From Pyxidicoccus xibeiensis (GTDB taxonomy: Bacteria > Myxococcota > Myxococcia > Myxococcales > Myxococcaceae), in NCBI RefSeq assembly GCF_024198175.1, contig NZ_JAJVKV010000015.1, forward strand, positions 174,383 through 238,382: a stretch of DNA of 64,000 bases, in the 5' to 3' direction. A program made the translations under genes and the position numbers. The notes beneath the pieces are model-generated. The model was not told the DNA's origin and made no database searches. It saw only the letters and a program-made list of their open reading frames with translations. Below are positions 31,880-39,040 of this stretch, in pieces. Each line of letters opens with the position of its first letter. Position 1 is the stretch's first letter.

Positions 31880-32757
31880 CGCGCCGCTCCGTCGCGCAGC
31901 GCCGCGCGCGCCAGGTCCGCCTCGTCCAGCACCGCGTCCAGGGAGGGGATGTCCTGGTCCCACTCGATGAGCGTCGTCACCGGGCCGGTGCGCTCCAGCA
32001 CGTAGCGGTACAGCGACCACACGTCGTCACAGACGCGGGCGCCGTGCGTGTCGATGATGACGTCCGGGTAGCGCGTGTGGCCGGCGAGGTGAACCTGCAC
32101 CACGCGCTCCAGCGGCAGCGCGTCCACGAAGGCGCGGGCGTCGTACCCGTGGTTGAGCGCGTTGACGTAGACGTTGTTCACGTCCAGCAGCAGCCCGCAG
32201 TCGGCCTGCTCCACCACGTGGCGCAGGAAGTCCGCTTCCGGCAGCGTGCCGCCCGGCATCTTCGCGTAGTAGCTGGGGTTCTCCAGGAGGAAGGGCCGGC
32301 CCACGCGCGCCATCACCTCGCGCACGCGCGGCACCACGTGCTCCACGGCGGCCTCGCTGAAGGGCAGCGGCAGCAGGTCGTGCAGGTGCACCCCGCCCAG
32401 CCGCGAGTAGCACAGGTGGTCCGAGAAGAACGGCGCGTCCACCCGCTCCACCAGCGCCGCCAGCCGGGTGACGTAGTCGTCGTCCAGCGCGTCCGGCCCG
32501 CCGATGTCGAGGCCCACGCCGTGCGGCAGCACCGGCCAGCGCTCCGCGCAGCCGTCCAGCGCGCGCTGCGCCCTGCCGCCCAGCGTGAGGAAGTTCTCCG
32601 GGATGATCTCCACCCAGTCGAGCGGGCGGGGAGTGCGCGGCAGCTCCTCGTAGAAGCCCTTGCGCAGCCCGATGCCCGCGCCCAGCGGCTTCAGCCCGTG
32701 TCTCCGCGCGTACGTCGCCAGCACTGGGGACTCCTCCTCGGGAGGATGGAACGACAC
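31876..32757 (-). CDS. bufB: MNIO enzyme (DUF692), bufferin maturase
   Basis: The protein has 293 residues from GTG 32757. It belongs to the multinuclear non-heme iron oxidative enzymes, which convert Cys residues of a precursor to thiooxazole or related heterocycles. TIM-barrel and iron-ligand motifs are complete: VEIIPENFL, FFSDHLCYS, HLHDLLPLP, FLLENPSYY, LLLDVNNVYVNALN, VVQVHLAGH, IDTHGARV and LIEWDQDIPSL. It is coupled to the DUF2063 partner and follows a Cys-repeat precursor gene 42 bp upstream, with a stable hairpin between. The role in metal stress comes from known bufferin systems. Confidence 0.9.
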   Translation of the reverse strand: MSFHPPEEESPVLATYARRHGLKPLGAGIGLRKGFYEELPRTPRPLDWVEIIPENFLTLGGRAQRALDGCAERWPVLPHGVGLDIGGPDALDDDYVTRLAALVERVDAPFFSDHLCYSRLGGVHLHDLLPLPFSEAAVEHVVPRVREVMARVGRPFLLENPSYYAKMPGGTLPEADFLRHVVEQADCGLLLDVNNVYVNALNHGYDARAFVDALPLERVVQVHLAGHTRYPDVIIDTHGARVCDDVWSLYRYVLERTGPVTTLIEWDQDIPSLDAVLDEADLARAALRDGAAR

Positions 32758-32787
32758 GGGCGGCGGGAGACCTTCCTCCCACCGCCC
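32758..32787 (-). promoter_or_regulatory. Hairpin between precursor and MNIO genes
   Basis: On the minus-strand RNA, GGGCGGUGGGAG pairs completely with CUCCCGCCGCCC (one G-U pair) around a six-base loop. It starts 12 bases after the precursor stop and ends directly at the bufB start codon. With no U-run it is better read as an mRNA-stabilising or partial-attenuation element that would keep precursor mRNA in excess of enzyme mRNA. Confidence 0.6.
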
Positions 32788-32799
32788 GGGACGGCGTGA

Positions 32800-33060
32800 C
32801 TACTTCTTGCCGCTGCAGGAACCGGCGCCGCAGCTGCCCTCGGCGCCCTTCTCCGGCGTCGCGGCGGGGGCAGCGCCCTCCTGCTTCTGGCCGCTGCAGC
32901 CGGCCTCCGCGCCCTTCTCCTCGGCCGCCTTCTGGCCGCTGCAGCCGGCCTCGGCGCCCTTCTCCGCGGAAGCCTCCGCCGACTTCGTGGACGCACAGCC
33001 GGTGGCGAGCGAGGCCAGGGAGAGGGTGCCGACGATCGCCGCGAGAGCCTTGACGTTCAT
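32800..33060 (-). CDS. bufA: Bufferin-type precursor peptide with Cys repeats
   Basis: The precursor has 86 residues. An N-terminal export leader ends at LATGC (Cys22), which could be a lipobox, although Ala at -3 is unusual; signal peptidase I is the alternative. The mature part holds three Cys-bearing units: EKGAEAGCSGQK at 33-44, a nearly identical unit at 48-59, and EKGAEGSCGAGSCSGKK at 70-86. Cys are at 22, 40, 55, 77 and 82. Small Cys-repeat peptides encoded directly before DUF692 and DUF2063 genes are the substrates of these enzymes. The ATG follows GAAAGGAA. The product is probably exported and metal-binding. Confidence 0.85.
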   Translation of the reverse strand: MNVKALAAIVGTLSLASLATGCASTKSAEASAEKGAEAGCSGQKAAEEKGAEAGCSGQKQEGAAPAATPEKGAEGSCGAGSCSGKK

Positions 33061-33204
33061 GGTGTTTCCTTTCGGTGCTGCCTTGGGGGGTGGACTACGG
33101 GGTACAGCGTGGAGCCCCGGCGCCGCACTGCTGCGTCACGCCACTGGCACCGGGAGGAGACTTGCGGGGCATGACGGACCTCACTTACGGGGGCCGGGAG
33201 CCCG

Positions 33205-33216
33205 TGGATGCATCCA
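33205..33216. promoter_or_regulatory. Palindrome upstream of the bufferin operon
   Basis: TGGATGCATCCA is a perfect 12-bp palindrome about 145 bp upstream of the precursor ATG, in the 206-bp gap before the next gene. It could be an operator for the operon; no regulator gene is adjacent and no clear -35/-10 pair was found. Confidence 0.3.
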
Positions 33217-33266
33217 GTACGAAACTCCCGCCCGCGGGTTACAGCGCCTGTCCCGTCCCCTTCCCA

Positions 33267-34700
33267 TCAATCCGTGGCGCCGCGGGTGCGCCGACCGTCC
33301 ACCGCCTCACGCAACAGGCTGTCCCGGGCCGGCACCAGCTTGACTCCCGCCGTGTCGGCCCTCACGCCGAGCGCTTCTAGCAGAGCGTCCATTTCAGCGA
33401 AAGCCGGGCGCTCCAGGTGCCGCGCCAGCAGCGCGTCGAACAGCGGCTGGCCCGCGACCGAGTCCACCACCTCGCCGAAGGCCCCGAAGGTGGACGTGGA
33501 GCCACGTGTCGCCAGCGCGTCCAGCACGTCATCCAGCCGCCGCTTGTTTCCAGTGACACGGCGCAATTCCACGTCGAGATGCAACGCGAAGAGCGCGCCC
33601 GTCCAGTAGACGCCGAGCGAGTACGGGCTGCCGGACACGGCCTCCTGCATGGTGCGCGCGCCGGACCACTGGCGGCCGCGCGCGAAGCCGTCGAGCAGCT
33701 CCTCCCACGCGCGCTGTGCGCTCTGCCGGCCCGAGCGGGCGCGGGCCACCTCCGTGTAGTAGGTGGCCAGGCCCTCCGACAGCCAGGGCACGCGCGGGAC
33801 GAGGACGGGGTGCGCCAGGTGCAGCAGCTCGTGCACGGCCACCCAGTCGCGCTCGAAGGCGGCGGCCTCGGTGTCCTTCCCCACGAGGATGGAGATGCTG
33901 GGCGGCGAGCTCCACCGCACCATGCCGAAGAGGCTGGAGCCGTCGCGTCCAGGCACGGGGACGACGCGCACGGTGATGCGCGGGTGCGGGAAGGCGCTGC
34001 GCACGGTGCGGACTTCTTCGGCGGCCTGCTTCAGCCACGCGCACACGTCCGCGTCCCGCAGGTGCGTGAAGGTGCCGAGGATGGCCACGTCCAGCACGGC
34101 ATCCGGCAGCCGCGCCTGGCACCGGCGCCCGCCGAAGCCATGGAAGCCGGAGTCCACCAGGTCCTCGCCGCGCAGCCGGTACAGGCCGCTGTCCTCCGGC
34201 AGCCACGGCAGCAGCGCGTCCGCGCCCTCCACGTACAGCTCCACGCGCAGCTCCGGCGTCACCACGCGGGGGCGGATGAGGTACTCGCGGCCGGCCACGT
34301 GGCGCGCGTCGCCCTCGCCCATGCCGGAGAAGAAGTCGGGCCCCTCCTGGCGGATGCGCGCGTCCAGCGCATAGCGGTAGCGCAAAAAGCGCGTGCCCCC
34401 GGGGACACTCACCGCGCCTTCGCGCACCGGCAGCGCGCGGACCTGCCCGTCCTCACGCCAGGCGTGCACGGTGTCCACGCCACCGGGTCCGCTGAACATG
34501 AAGTCGCGCGGCGTGCCTCGCGCCAGCACCACCTCCACGTCCAGCGCGTGCTCGGGCTCGCGCACGTAGGTGATGTTGTAGCGCAGCGCCGCGGGGTCCC
34601 CCACCGGACGCGGGCGGGGCAGCCCCTGGCAGGACAGACCCACGCACGCGAGCAGGAGGAGCGCGAGCCAGCGGCGGGCGGGAGCGAAGGGCGGGCTCAT
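33267..34700 (-). CDS. Gluzincin-type metallopeptidase lipoprotein
   Basis: The protein has 477 residues with lipobox VGLSC. The zinc site is complete: HELLH in DWVAVHELLHLAHP, and the third ligand Glu in VPWLSEGLATYYTE about 20 residues later. This spacing and the GLATYY motif fit M1/M61-like gluzincins. An N-terminal beta-domain (about 40-230) precedes it. The helical C-terminus (about 330-470) is also M1-like. ATG 34700 is chosen because it opens the signal peptide. A periplasmic or surface aminopeptidase or endopeptidase role is likely. Confidence 0.75.
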   Translation of the reverse strand: MSPPFAPARRWLALLLLACVGLSCQGLPRPRPVGDPAALRYNITYVREPEHALDVEVVLARGTPRDFMFSGPGGVDTVHAWREDGQVRALPVREGAVSVPGGTRFLRYRYALDARIRQEGPDFFSGMGEGDARHVAGREYLIRPRVVTPELRVELYVEGADALLPWLPEDSGLYRLRGEDLVDSGFHGFGGRRCQARLPDAVLDVAILGTFTHLRDADVCAWLKQAAEEVRTVRSAFPHPRITVRVVPVPGRDGSSLFGMVRWSSPPSISILVGKDTEAAAFERDWVAVHELLHLAHPVLVPRVPWLSEGLATYYTEVARARSGRQSAQRAWEELLDGFARGRQWSGARTMQEAVSGSPYSLGVYWTGALFALHLDVELRRVTGNKRRLDDVLDALATRGSTSTFGAFGEVVDSVAGQPLFDALLARHLERPAFAEMDALLEALGVRADTAGVKLVPARDSLLREAVDGRRTRGATD

Positions 34701-34730
34701 CGCGCCCCCCTGCCCCACGCCGCGCGCGGG

Positions 34731-35948
34731 TCAGAAGAGGTGCAGCACCAGGCCGCTGCGCAGCCGGGGCTCGAACCAGGTCGTCCTCGGCGGAACGACG
34801 TCACCCGCATCGGAGATGGCCATGAGCTGGTCCATGCCGGTGGGGAACAGCGCGAAGGCCACGGTCGCGGCCCTCGAGTCCACCCGCCGCTCCAGCGCCT
34901 CCATGCCATGGGTGCCCGGCACGCAGTCCAGGCGCACGTCCCTGCGCGGGTCGCCGATGCCCAGCAGCGGCCCCAGCAGGTTGCGCTGGAGGATGTTGAC
35001 GTCCAGGCTCCCGGTGGGCGTGCGCTCCACGGTGCCCGGCTTCGCGGTGAGCTGGAACCACGTGCCCTCCAGGTACATGCCGAAGCGGTGGGCCCGGTCG
35101 GGCTGCTTCTGCGTCGCACGCGTCACCTCGAAGCGCTCCGCCAGCCGCTCCAGGAAGACGCCCGGCGACAGGCCGTTCAGGTCCTTCACCACGCGGTTGT
35201 AGTCGAGGACGCGCAGCTGGTCATGGGGGAAGGCCACCGCGAGGAACCGGCCGTGTCCGCCCTCCTGCTCCCGCTGCTCGCGCAGCGCGTGGACGCGCGA
35301 GGCCGCCACGCCGCGGTGGTGCCCGTCCGCGATGTAGAGCGCCGGCACCGACAGGAAGGCCTCCGCCAGGCGCCAGTTGAGGTCTCCGTGCACGCACCAG
35401 AAGGTGTGGCGGATGCCGTCCTCGGTGGTGAAGTCGGACTCGGCCAGCGCGTGCGTGCCCTCCTTCACCAGCGAGTCGATGAAGGAGTGCGCCCGGTAGG
35501 TGAGGAACACCGGCTCGTCGTTGGCGCCCAGCGCGTCCAGGTGCCGCGTGCGGTCCTCCGCCCTGTCCGCGCGCGGCATCGCATGCTGCTTGATGAGGCC
35601 GTCGTCGTACTCGTCCACGCTCGCGGTGGCCACCACGCCCGTCTGCACGTGGTCCCCCATGCGCTGGCGGTAGAGATAGAAGCCCGGCTGCGAGTCCTGA
35701 CGCAGCCACTTCTCCGAGAGGAACACGTCCAGGTTGCGGCGCCCGAGCGCATGGACGGTGTCGGCGCACGCTTCCACACCGGGTGCCAGGTCCGCCTCGG
35801 GACGGGAGATGCGGAAGAAGCTGTGCGGGTTGCTCCGGACATCCGCACGGGCCTCCTCCACGCTGACGGCGTCGTACGGCGGCACCACGACGTGCTGCAC
35901 GACCTCCCGGGAAGGCCGCACACCACGGAAGGGACGGAGATCGGCCAA
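34731..35948 (-). CDS. DUF1015 family protein
   Basis: The protein has 405 residues from TTG 35948, which follows GGGGGGAAG and gives the family N-terminus ADLRPFRGVRPS. DUF1015 motifs are seen: VVVPPYDAVS, NPHSFFRISRPE, IADGHHRGVAASRVHA, GMEALERRVDSRAATVAFALFP and MDQLMAISDAGDVVPPRTTWFEPRLRSGLVLHLF. The function is not established; members often lie near serine biosynthesis genes, and serC is 11 kb away here. The start codon is rare, but no ATG/GTG gives the conserved N-terminus. Confidence 0.88.
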   Translation of the reverse strand: MADLRPFRGVRPSREVVQHVVVPPYDAVSVEEARADVRSNPHSFFRISRPEADLAPGVEACADTVHALGRRNLDVFLSEKWLRQDSQPGFYLYRQRMGDHVQTGVVATASVDEYDDGLIKQHAMPRADRAEDRTRHLDALGANDEPVFLTYRAHSFIDSLVKEGTHALAESDFTTEDGIRHTFWCVHGDLNWRLAEAFLSVPALYIADGHHRGVAASRVHALREQREQEGGHGRFLAVAFPHDQLRVLDYNRVVKDLNGLSPGVFLERLAERFEVTRATQKQPDRAHRFGMYLEGTWFQLTAKPGTVERTPTGSLDVNILQRNLLGPLLGIGDPRRDVRLDCVPGTHGMEALERRVDSRAATVAFALFPTGMDQLMAISDAGDVVPPRTTWFEPRLRSGLVLHLF

Positions 35949-36096
35949 GGTACTTCCCCCCTGTTGGCTGGAGCGGCAAGGGTCTCCCGCCCTGGCCGCC
36001 CGCGGGAACCGTCCCAGCGGGCCACACGCGCGCAAGCGAACACTTCCCCGCGCGCGAGTGCGACTGGAGGACACCCGGCCTTCGCCGGGCCCGCGC

Positions 36097-36714
36097 TCAG
36101 TGGGGCTTCCCGCCCGTGGAAGGCGCCACCTGCGACTCCTTCCCACCCGCGAGCAGGAAGTCCCGCGCCGCCTCCAGCAGCTCATCCGACAGGGGCAGCC
36201 CCTTCGTCGCGCGGGCCAGCGTCATGGTGCCGATGAGGAACGCCACCGTCGCCAGCGCCCGCTTGCGCGCGGTGACGCCGTCCAGGCCCGGCACGCGCGC
36301 GGCCATCTCCGCCGCCAGGCCGTCCACGCCCTGCGCGAAGACCTCGCGCGCCTCCGGCGTGCCGCGCGCCAGGTCCGACACCACCGCCGGCAGCACGCAG
36401 CCCGTCTCCATGTTGTCGCGGATGTGCCGGTTGAGGTAGCGGCGCACGAAGTGGCTCAGCCACTCCGAGCCCCGCAGCTCCTCCAGCCCGCCCAGCCACC
36501 GCTCGCCGTTGCGCGCGAAGAAGGCGCGGACGGACTCGGCCAGCAGGGAGTCCTTCGAGGCGAAGTGGGCATAGAAGCCGCCCACCGTCAGCCCCGCGGC
36601 GCGCATGACGCGCTCCACGCTGGCCCCCTCGAAGCCCTGCTTGCGGAAGAGGTTCTCCGCCGCCGCGAGGATCTTCTCGCGCGTGGCCTGCTTGTGCTCC
36701 GGTCCGTACCGCAT
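36097..36714 (-). CDS. TetR-family repressor
   Basis: The protein has 205 residues. The HTH is EKILAAAENLFRKQGFEGAS followed by VERVMRAAGLTVGGFYAHFASKDSL; the C-terminal domain (ETGCVLPAVVSDLARG, then LATVAFLIGTMTLARA) resembles the AcrR/TetR_C group often controlling detoxification or fatty-acid genes. ATG 36714 is chosen by family start. It lies 14 bases downstream of the hotdog thioesterase gene, so the two share a transcript and the regulator probably represses that operon. Confidence 0.88.
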   Translation of the reverse strand: MRYGPEHKQATREKILAAAENLFRKQGFEGASVERVMRAAGLTVGGFYAHFASKDSLLAESVRAFFARNGERWLGGLEELRGSEWLSHFVRRYLNRHIRDNMETGCVLPAVVSDLARGTPEAREVFAQGVDGLAAEMAARVPGLDGVTARKRALATVAFLIGTMTLARATKGLPLSDELLEAARDFLLAGGKESQVAPSTGGKPH

Positions 36715-36728
36715 CGTCTCGCCCTCTC

Positions 36729-37256
36729 CTACTCGCGGCCGCCCGCCCCGGGGGGACGGAACACCATGCACGTCGTGGTGCCGTGGGCATACAGCCTGCC
36801 CGAGGCGTCCGTCAGCCTCGCCTGCGCCGTGGCCACCCGCCCGCCCACGTGGATGACCTCCCCCGTGCAGGTCAGCCGGCCCGTGTCATGGGCAATGGCC
36901 CGCACCAGATTCACGTGCAGCTCCAGCGTGGTGTAGCCCGCGCCCGCCGGCAGCGTGGAGTGCACCGCGCACGCCAGCGCCGAGTCCAGCACCGTGGCCG
37001 CCAGCCCGCCATGCACGGTGCCGATGGGGTTGTAGTGGTACTCCGCCGGCTCCACCACGAACACCGCCCGCCCCTCGTCCACTTCCACCGGCCGGAAGCC
37101 CATCAGCTCCGCGATGGGTGCCCCCGGCACGTCGCCCCGGATGATGGCGCGCAGGTACTCCAGGCCCGACAGCGACTTCGCCGCCGCCACGCCCTCGCGC
37201 GGGTCCCTCCACGTCACCGTCCGGGTCCGCTGCGGACCGGCTGCGCCCTCGCTCAT
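36729..37256 (-). CDS. PaaI-family hotdog thioesterase
   Basis: The protein has 175 residues. The hotdog fold signature is clear: YHYNPIGTVHGGLAATVLDSALACAV with the family H-G-G, then TTLELHVNLVRAI and GEVIHVGGRVATAQARLTD. PaaI-like enzymes hydrolyse acyl-CoA thioesters. It is followed by a TetR repressor in the same operon and is divergent from a ketosynthase gene, pointing to fatty-acyl metabolism. Confidence 0.88.
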   Translation of the reverse strand: MSEGAAGPQRTRTVTWRDPREGVAAAKSLSGLEYLRAIIRGDVPGAPIAELMGFRPVEVDEGRAVFVVEPAEYHYNPIGTVHGGLAATVLDSALACAVHSTLPAGAGYTTLELHVNLVRAIAHDTGRLTCTGEVIHVGGRVATAQARLTDASGRLYAHGTTTCMVFRPPGAGGRE

Positions 37257-37337
37257 CGATGCTCCCTCCAGCTCCGGATTGAAATTATCTACATCATCTC
37301 ATGCAAACCGCCACTTGAGTAGCAGCGCGAGACAGGC

Positions 37338-37366
37338 TTGCCCAGATGGCATTATGCTCATAATAC
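37338..37366 (+). promoter_or_regulatory. Candidate promoter with overlapping palindrome before the ketosynthase gene
   Basis: TTGCCC (37338-37343) and TAATAC (37361-37366) are 17 bp apart. ATTATG-CT-CATAAT (37351-37364), a perfect 6-bp inverted repeat, overlaps the -10 box, as expected for a repressor site. This 190-bp gap is one of the few AT-rich stretches of the window. Confidence 0.45.
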
Positions 37367-37445
37367 AAATCCCGATTCAGTGCACGTCGGCTCGGGAAGC
37401 GGCCGGGCGGCCCGCGCACCCGGCGTGCCAGGAGATGGAGAGCCC

Positions 37446-38690
37446 ATGCGGAAGCGGCGTGTCGTGGTGACAGGGATGGGGCTCATCAGCCCCTGTGGCA
37501 CGGGAGTGGAGAAGAGCTGGGAGGCGCTGGTGGGTGGGCGCAGCGGCGTGGGCCCCATCACCCTCTTCGATGCGAGCAGGCTGGACTGCCGCTTCGCCGG
37601 CGAGGTGAAGGACTTCCAGGTGGAGGACTACATCGAGCGGCGGGAGGCGCGCCGGATGGACCGCTTCGCGCAGTTCGCCGTGGTGGCCGCGGACATGGCG
37701 CTGGCGGACTCGGGGCTGAAGGTCACCCCGGAGAACGCCGAGCGCGTGGCGTGCATCATCGGCTCCGGCATCGGCGGCATCTCCAGCCTGGAGGAGACCT
37801 ACCGCAAGGCGCTGGAGAAGGGGCCGGACCGCATCAGCCCGTTCTTCATCCTGCAGATGATCATCAACATGGCGCCCGGGTACGTCACCCTGCGCCACGG
37901 CATCAAGGGCCCGTCGTGGTCCACCAACTCCGCCTGCTCCACCAGCGCCCACGCCCTCGGCGAGGCGATGCGCGGCATCCAGCGCGGTGAGTTCGACGCC
38001 GCGGTGGCCGGTGGCTCGGAGGCCCCCATCTCCCTGCTGGGCGTGGGCGGCTTCGCGGCGATGAAGGCCCTGTCCACGCGCAACGACGCGCCCCAGGCCG
38101 CCAGCCGCCCGTTCGACGCGGACCGCGACGGCTTCGTGCTGGCCGAGGGTGCCGGCATGCTCGTGCTCGAGGAGTGGGAGCACGCCCGCGCCCGTGGCGC
38201 GCGCATCCACGCCGAGCTCACCGGCTACGGCGCCAGCTCCGACGCGTACCACGTCACCCAGCCCGCCCCCGAGCACGAGGGCGCCCAGCGCAGCATGCGC
38301 GGCGCGCTGGCGGACGCGGGCCTGAAGCCCGCGGACATCGGCTACATCAACGCGCACGGCACCTCGACGGACATCGGCGACGTGCTGGAGATGGAGGGCA
38401 TCGCCCGCGTCTTCGGCGACGCCGCCAGCACCGTGGCCGTCTCCTCCACCAAGTCCATGACGGGCCACATGAACGGCGCGGCCGGCGCGGCCGAGGCCGT
38501 CATCAGCGTGCTCGCCCTCACCCGCGGCCTGCTCCCGCCCACCATCAACCTGGAGCGCAAGGACCCACGCATCCACCTGGACTGCGTGCCCCACACCGCC
38601 CGCCCCGCCCACGTCGACGCCGTCATGAGCAACTCGTTCGGCTTCGGCGGCACCAACGTGTCACTCGTCTTCCAGCGAGTGAGGGAGTGA
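37446..38690 (+). CDS. Beta-ketoacyl-ACP synthase II (FabF-like)
   Basis: This 414-residue protein is full length for KAS II. The catalytic triad is visible as Cys164 (TNSACSTSAHA), His304 (INAHGTSTDIGD) and His341 (TKSMTGHMNGAAGA). The NSFGFGGTNVS glycine loop is at the C-terminus. It condenses malonyl-ACP with acyl-ACP in fatty acid elongation. ATG 37446 follows GGAGATGGAG. It is encoded away from any acpP/fabG cluster, so it may be a specialised paralog. The PaaI thioesterase and TetR repressor are divergent, and a short-chain-fatty-acyl regulator follows. Confidence 0.92.
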   Translation: MRKRRVVVTGMGLISPCGTGVEKSWEALVGGRSGVGPITLFDASRLDCRFAGEVKDFQVEDYIERREARRMDRFAQFAVVAADMALADSGLKVTPENAERVACIIGSGIGGISSLEETYRKALEKGPDRISPFFILQMIINMAPGYVTLRHGIKGPSWSTNSACSTSAHALGEAMRGIQRGEFDAAVAGGSEAPISLLGVGGFAAMKALSTRNDAPQAASRPFDADRDGFVLAEGAGMLVLEEWEHARARGARIHAELTGYGASSDAYHVTQPAPEHEGAQRSMRGALADAGLKPADIGYINAHGTSTDIGDVLEMEGIARVFGDAASTVAVSSTKSMTGHMNGAAGAAEAVISVLALTRGLLPPTINLERKDPRIHLDCVPHTARPAHVDAVMSNSFGFGGTNVSLVFQRVRE

Positions 38691-39040
38691 TCCACTGCCC
38701 GCCACTTCATTCGGATGGCGAAGTTTCTCTGTAAACCGCGGAGGCTTTTTTACTGACGCACCCGAAGTCGCATGGCGCAGTGCGCCAGTAAACCCTTGAC
38801 AAGGTGCGGCGAGGACGTGCCCGGGCCCACACCGCCGCAGGCTCAAAGCGCAGTGATTACATGCGCTTACGCCCCTTCCTACAGCTCTGTGGGGCGGGTG
38901 GACAGCTGTTCCGTCGCCCGCCGGACAGGGGTCCCCCCTCCCAAAAACGTTCATTGCAAATCGGTAAATCGATTTGCAAAGTGAGGCCAGGGCTTGAGGA
39001 GCGCGAGGCCAGGCGCGCTCCAGGACGGCCCGACTCGGCC
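38691..39040. other. 350-bp intergenic region before the fatty-acyl regulator
   Basis: It holds the inverted repeat at 38954-38979, annotated separately, and a T-run (TTTTTTAC near 38750) after the GC-rich CCGCGGAGGC that may end the ketosynthase transcript. A frame open from 38804 joins the regulator but lacks a conserved-looking N-terminus. No small gene is supported. Confidence 0.5.
38954..38979. promoter_or_regulatory. RamB/ScfR-type operator palindrome
   Basis: TTGCAAATCG and CGATTTGCAA form a perfect 10-bp inverted repeat around GTAAAT. TTTGCAA half-sites are the known recognition element of RamB/PrpQ-type short-chain-fatty-acyl regulators, which is the family encoded 62 bp downstream. 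This strongly suggests autoregulation. Confidence 0.75.

Noticed and set aside
33417..36236. 939-codon plus-strand frame over two minus-strand genes
   Set aside because: The sequence is low-complexity (Ala, Arg, His, Gln) and lies antisense to a gluzincin with HELLH and a DUF1015 protein, both clearly real.
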